From NCBI GenBank assembly GCA_022865525.1, contig JALHSV010000083.1, forward strand, positions 1-8,262: a DNA stretch of 8,262 nt. The letters are read 5' to 3'. This DNA is from Thermodesulfovibrionales bacterium. GTDB lineage: Bacteria > Nitrospirota > Thermodesulfovibrionia > Thermodesulfovibrionales > SM23-35. Position numbers and translations under genes: made by a program. Numbering within the stretch: the stretch's first letter is position 1; the number at the start of each line of letters is the position of its first letter. Under the pieces are notes generated by a model. It was given only the letters and a program-made list of their open reading frames with translations, did not search any database and was not told the origin of the DNA. Positions 7,682-8,262 of the stretch are shown one piece after another.

Positions 7682-8262
7682 ACAACTGTATTGTCGTGCC
7701 GGGATAGAAAAAAGACAGGATTTCCCGGTAATTTTTTCCTTCACGCGCCATCTTCAGCATGCCCCACTGGCACAGGCCAACGCCATGACCATATCCGCTC
7801 CCCTGAAAAATTATTGCATTATCGATGCGGGTAAGCGTGAAGTTTGTACTCGGCAGTCTGCTCCATCCAAGTGCCTTCCTGAAATCAGTCGCATTCATTG
7901 TGGTATCCCCGGAGTCGGTTTTTATGCTGAGTTGCCTGACACGATTCGTCGATGTGTATGTCTTTATGCTGATATCCTGTATTCCTGCGATAGCGACGGC
8001 CTTTGCTATCGCATCAAGCAGTATACTCCGCTCCCAGACTGAATATGGTGACAGATCACAGCTTGATTCCACGGATCTCAGATATGGATGCCCTTTGCTG
8101 AATACCTCTTCAGGGTTTTCTGTTTTTCCCCCACAGGTTGAATGATAAAAGGCTTCGATAAGCTTGCCATCAAACGTGAGCACCTCATCAGTTGTTGCTG
8201 AAACAGCGTATGCTATTCTCATGTCAGGGTTTTTGCCCTTGTAGACCTGGTGGAGGACAGAT
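7668..8262 (-). CDS. SpoIID/LytB-domain protein, C-terminal part (5' end outside window)
   Basis: The frame is open to the right edge of the window, so only the last 197 or so residues are seen. Recognisable SpoIID-family blocks are QVYKGK near the visible N-terminus, AYAVSATTDEVLTFDGK, AFYHSTCGGKTE, HPYLRSVES and the C-terminal GSGYGHGVGLCQWGM. Sporulation protein SpoIID is a peptidoglycan lytic transglycosylase in Bacillus; outside sporulators the same domain appears in LytB/amidase-enhancer-type proteins that act on cell-wall glycans in the periplasm. The catalytic Glu of the family lies in the N-terminal part, outside the window, so activity cannot be judged. There is an ATG at 8222, but family similarity continues upstream of it, so it is internal. 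Stop TGA at 7668 lies inside queA. Confidence 0.92.
   Translation of the reverse strand, partial: SVLHQVYKGKNPDMRIAYAVSATTDEVLTFDGKLIEAFYHSTCGGKTENPEEVFSKGHPYLRSVESSCDLSPYSVWERSILLDAIAKAVAIAGIQDISIKTYTSTNRVRQLSIKTDSGDTTMNATDFRKALGWSRLPSTNFTLTRIDNAIIFQGSGYGHGVGLCQWGMLKMAREGKNYREILSFFYPGTTIQLYENR

Noticed and set aside
7742..7744. GTG at 7744 as start of queA
   Set aside because: The added 21 residues do not resemble QueA, and ATG at 7681 gives the conserved N-terminus and usual length.

Overview
The window carries eight genes, all on the minus strand, so transcription runs from high to low coordinates. A compact housekeeping operon occupies the right two thirds: the C-terminal part of a SpoIID-family protein (cut by the window edge), queA, a SPOR-domain membrane protein, phoH, a PgpH-like 7TM-HD phosphohydrolase and ybeY. 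Neighbouring genes overlap by 4 to about 107 bases, which suggests one transcript with translational coupling. The phoH / 7TM-HD / ybeY order recalls the phoH-pgpH-ybeY cluster of Firmicutes, but the SPOR protein and SpoIID-queA pairing point to a Gram-negative. A Nitrospirota- or Desulfobacterota-like bacterium of moderate GC is my best guess. It is an inference from layout and protein style, with no marker gene in view.

Left of ybeY the character changes. First comes an unrecognised helical protein of 245 residues (2138-2875). Next is a short intergenic stretch (1881-2137) with a 106-base inverted-repeat element that looks like a MITE or dispersed palindromic repeat. Then comes a double-PAS sensor kinase (369-1880) with an intact ATP-binding domain but glutamine where the phospho-accepting histidine should be. 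At the far left lies a 41-residue lysine-rich protein (123-248), with a good Shine-Dalgarno sequence, an extended -10 promoter and a possible terminator.

Functionally, the operon combines tRNA modification (QueA), rRNA maturation and ribosome quality control (YbeY, with PhoH as its frequent genomic partner), peptidoglycan binding and processing (SPOR, SpoIID) and probably cyclic-dinucleotide turnover (7TM-HD). The left part is accessory: a sensor without a response regulator in the window, an orphan protein, a repeat element and a microprotein gene.

The points most worth a second look are the H-to-Q change in the kinase, the lack of any ATG/GTG/TTG start for phoH (a well-placed ACG is the best candidate), the 107-base out-of-phase overlap of the HD gene with ybeY, the missing extracellular domain of the PgpH-like protein, and the microprotein gene. 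I see no CRISPR array, tRNA, rRNA, phage module or recognisable defence system.
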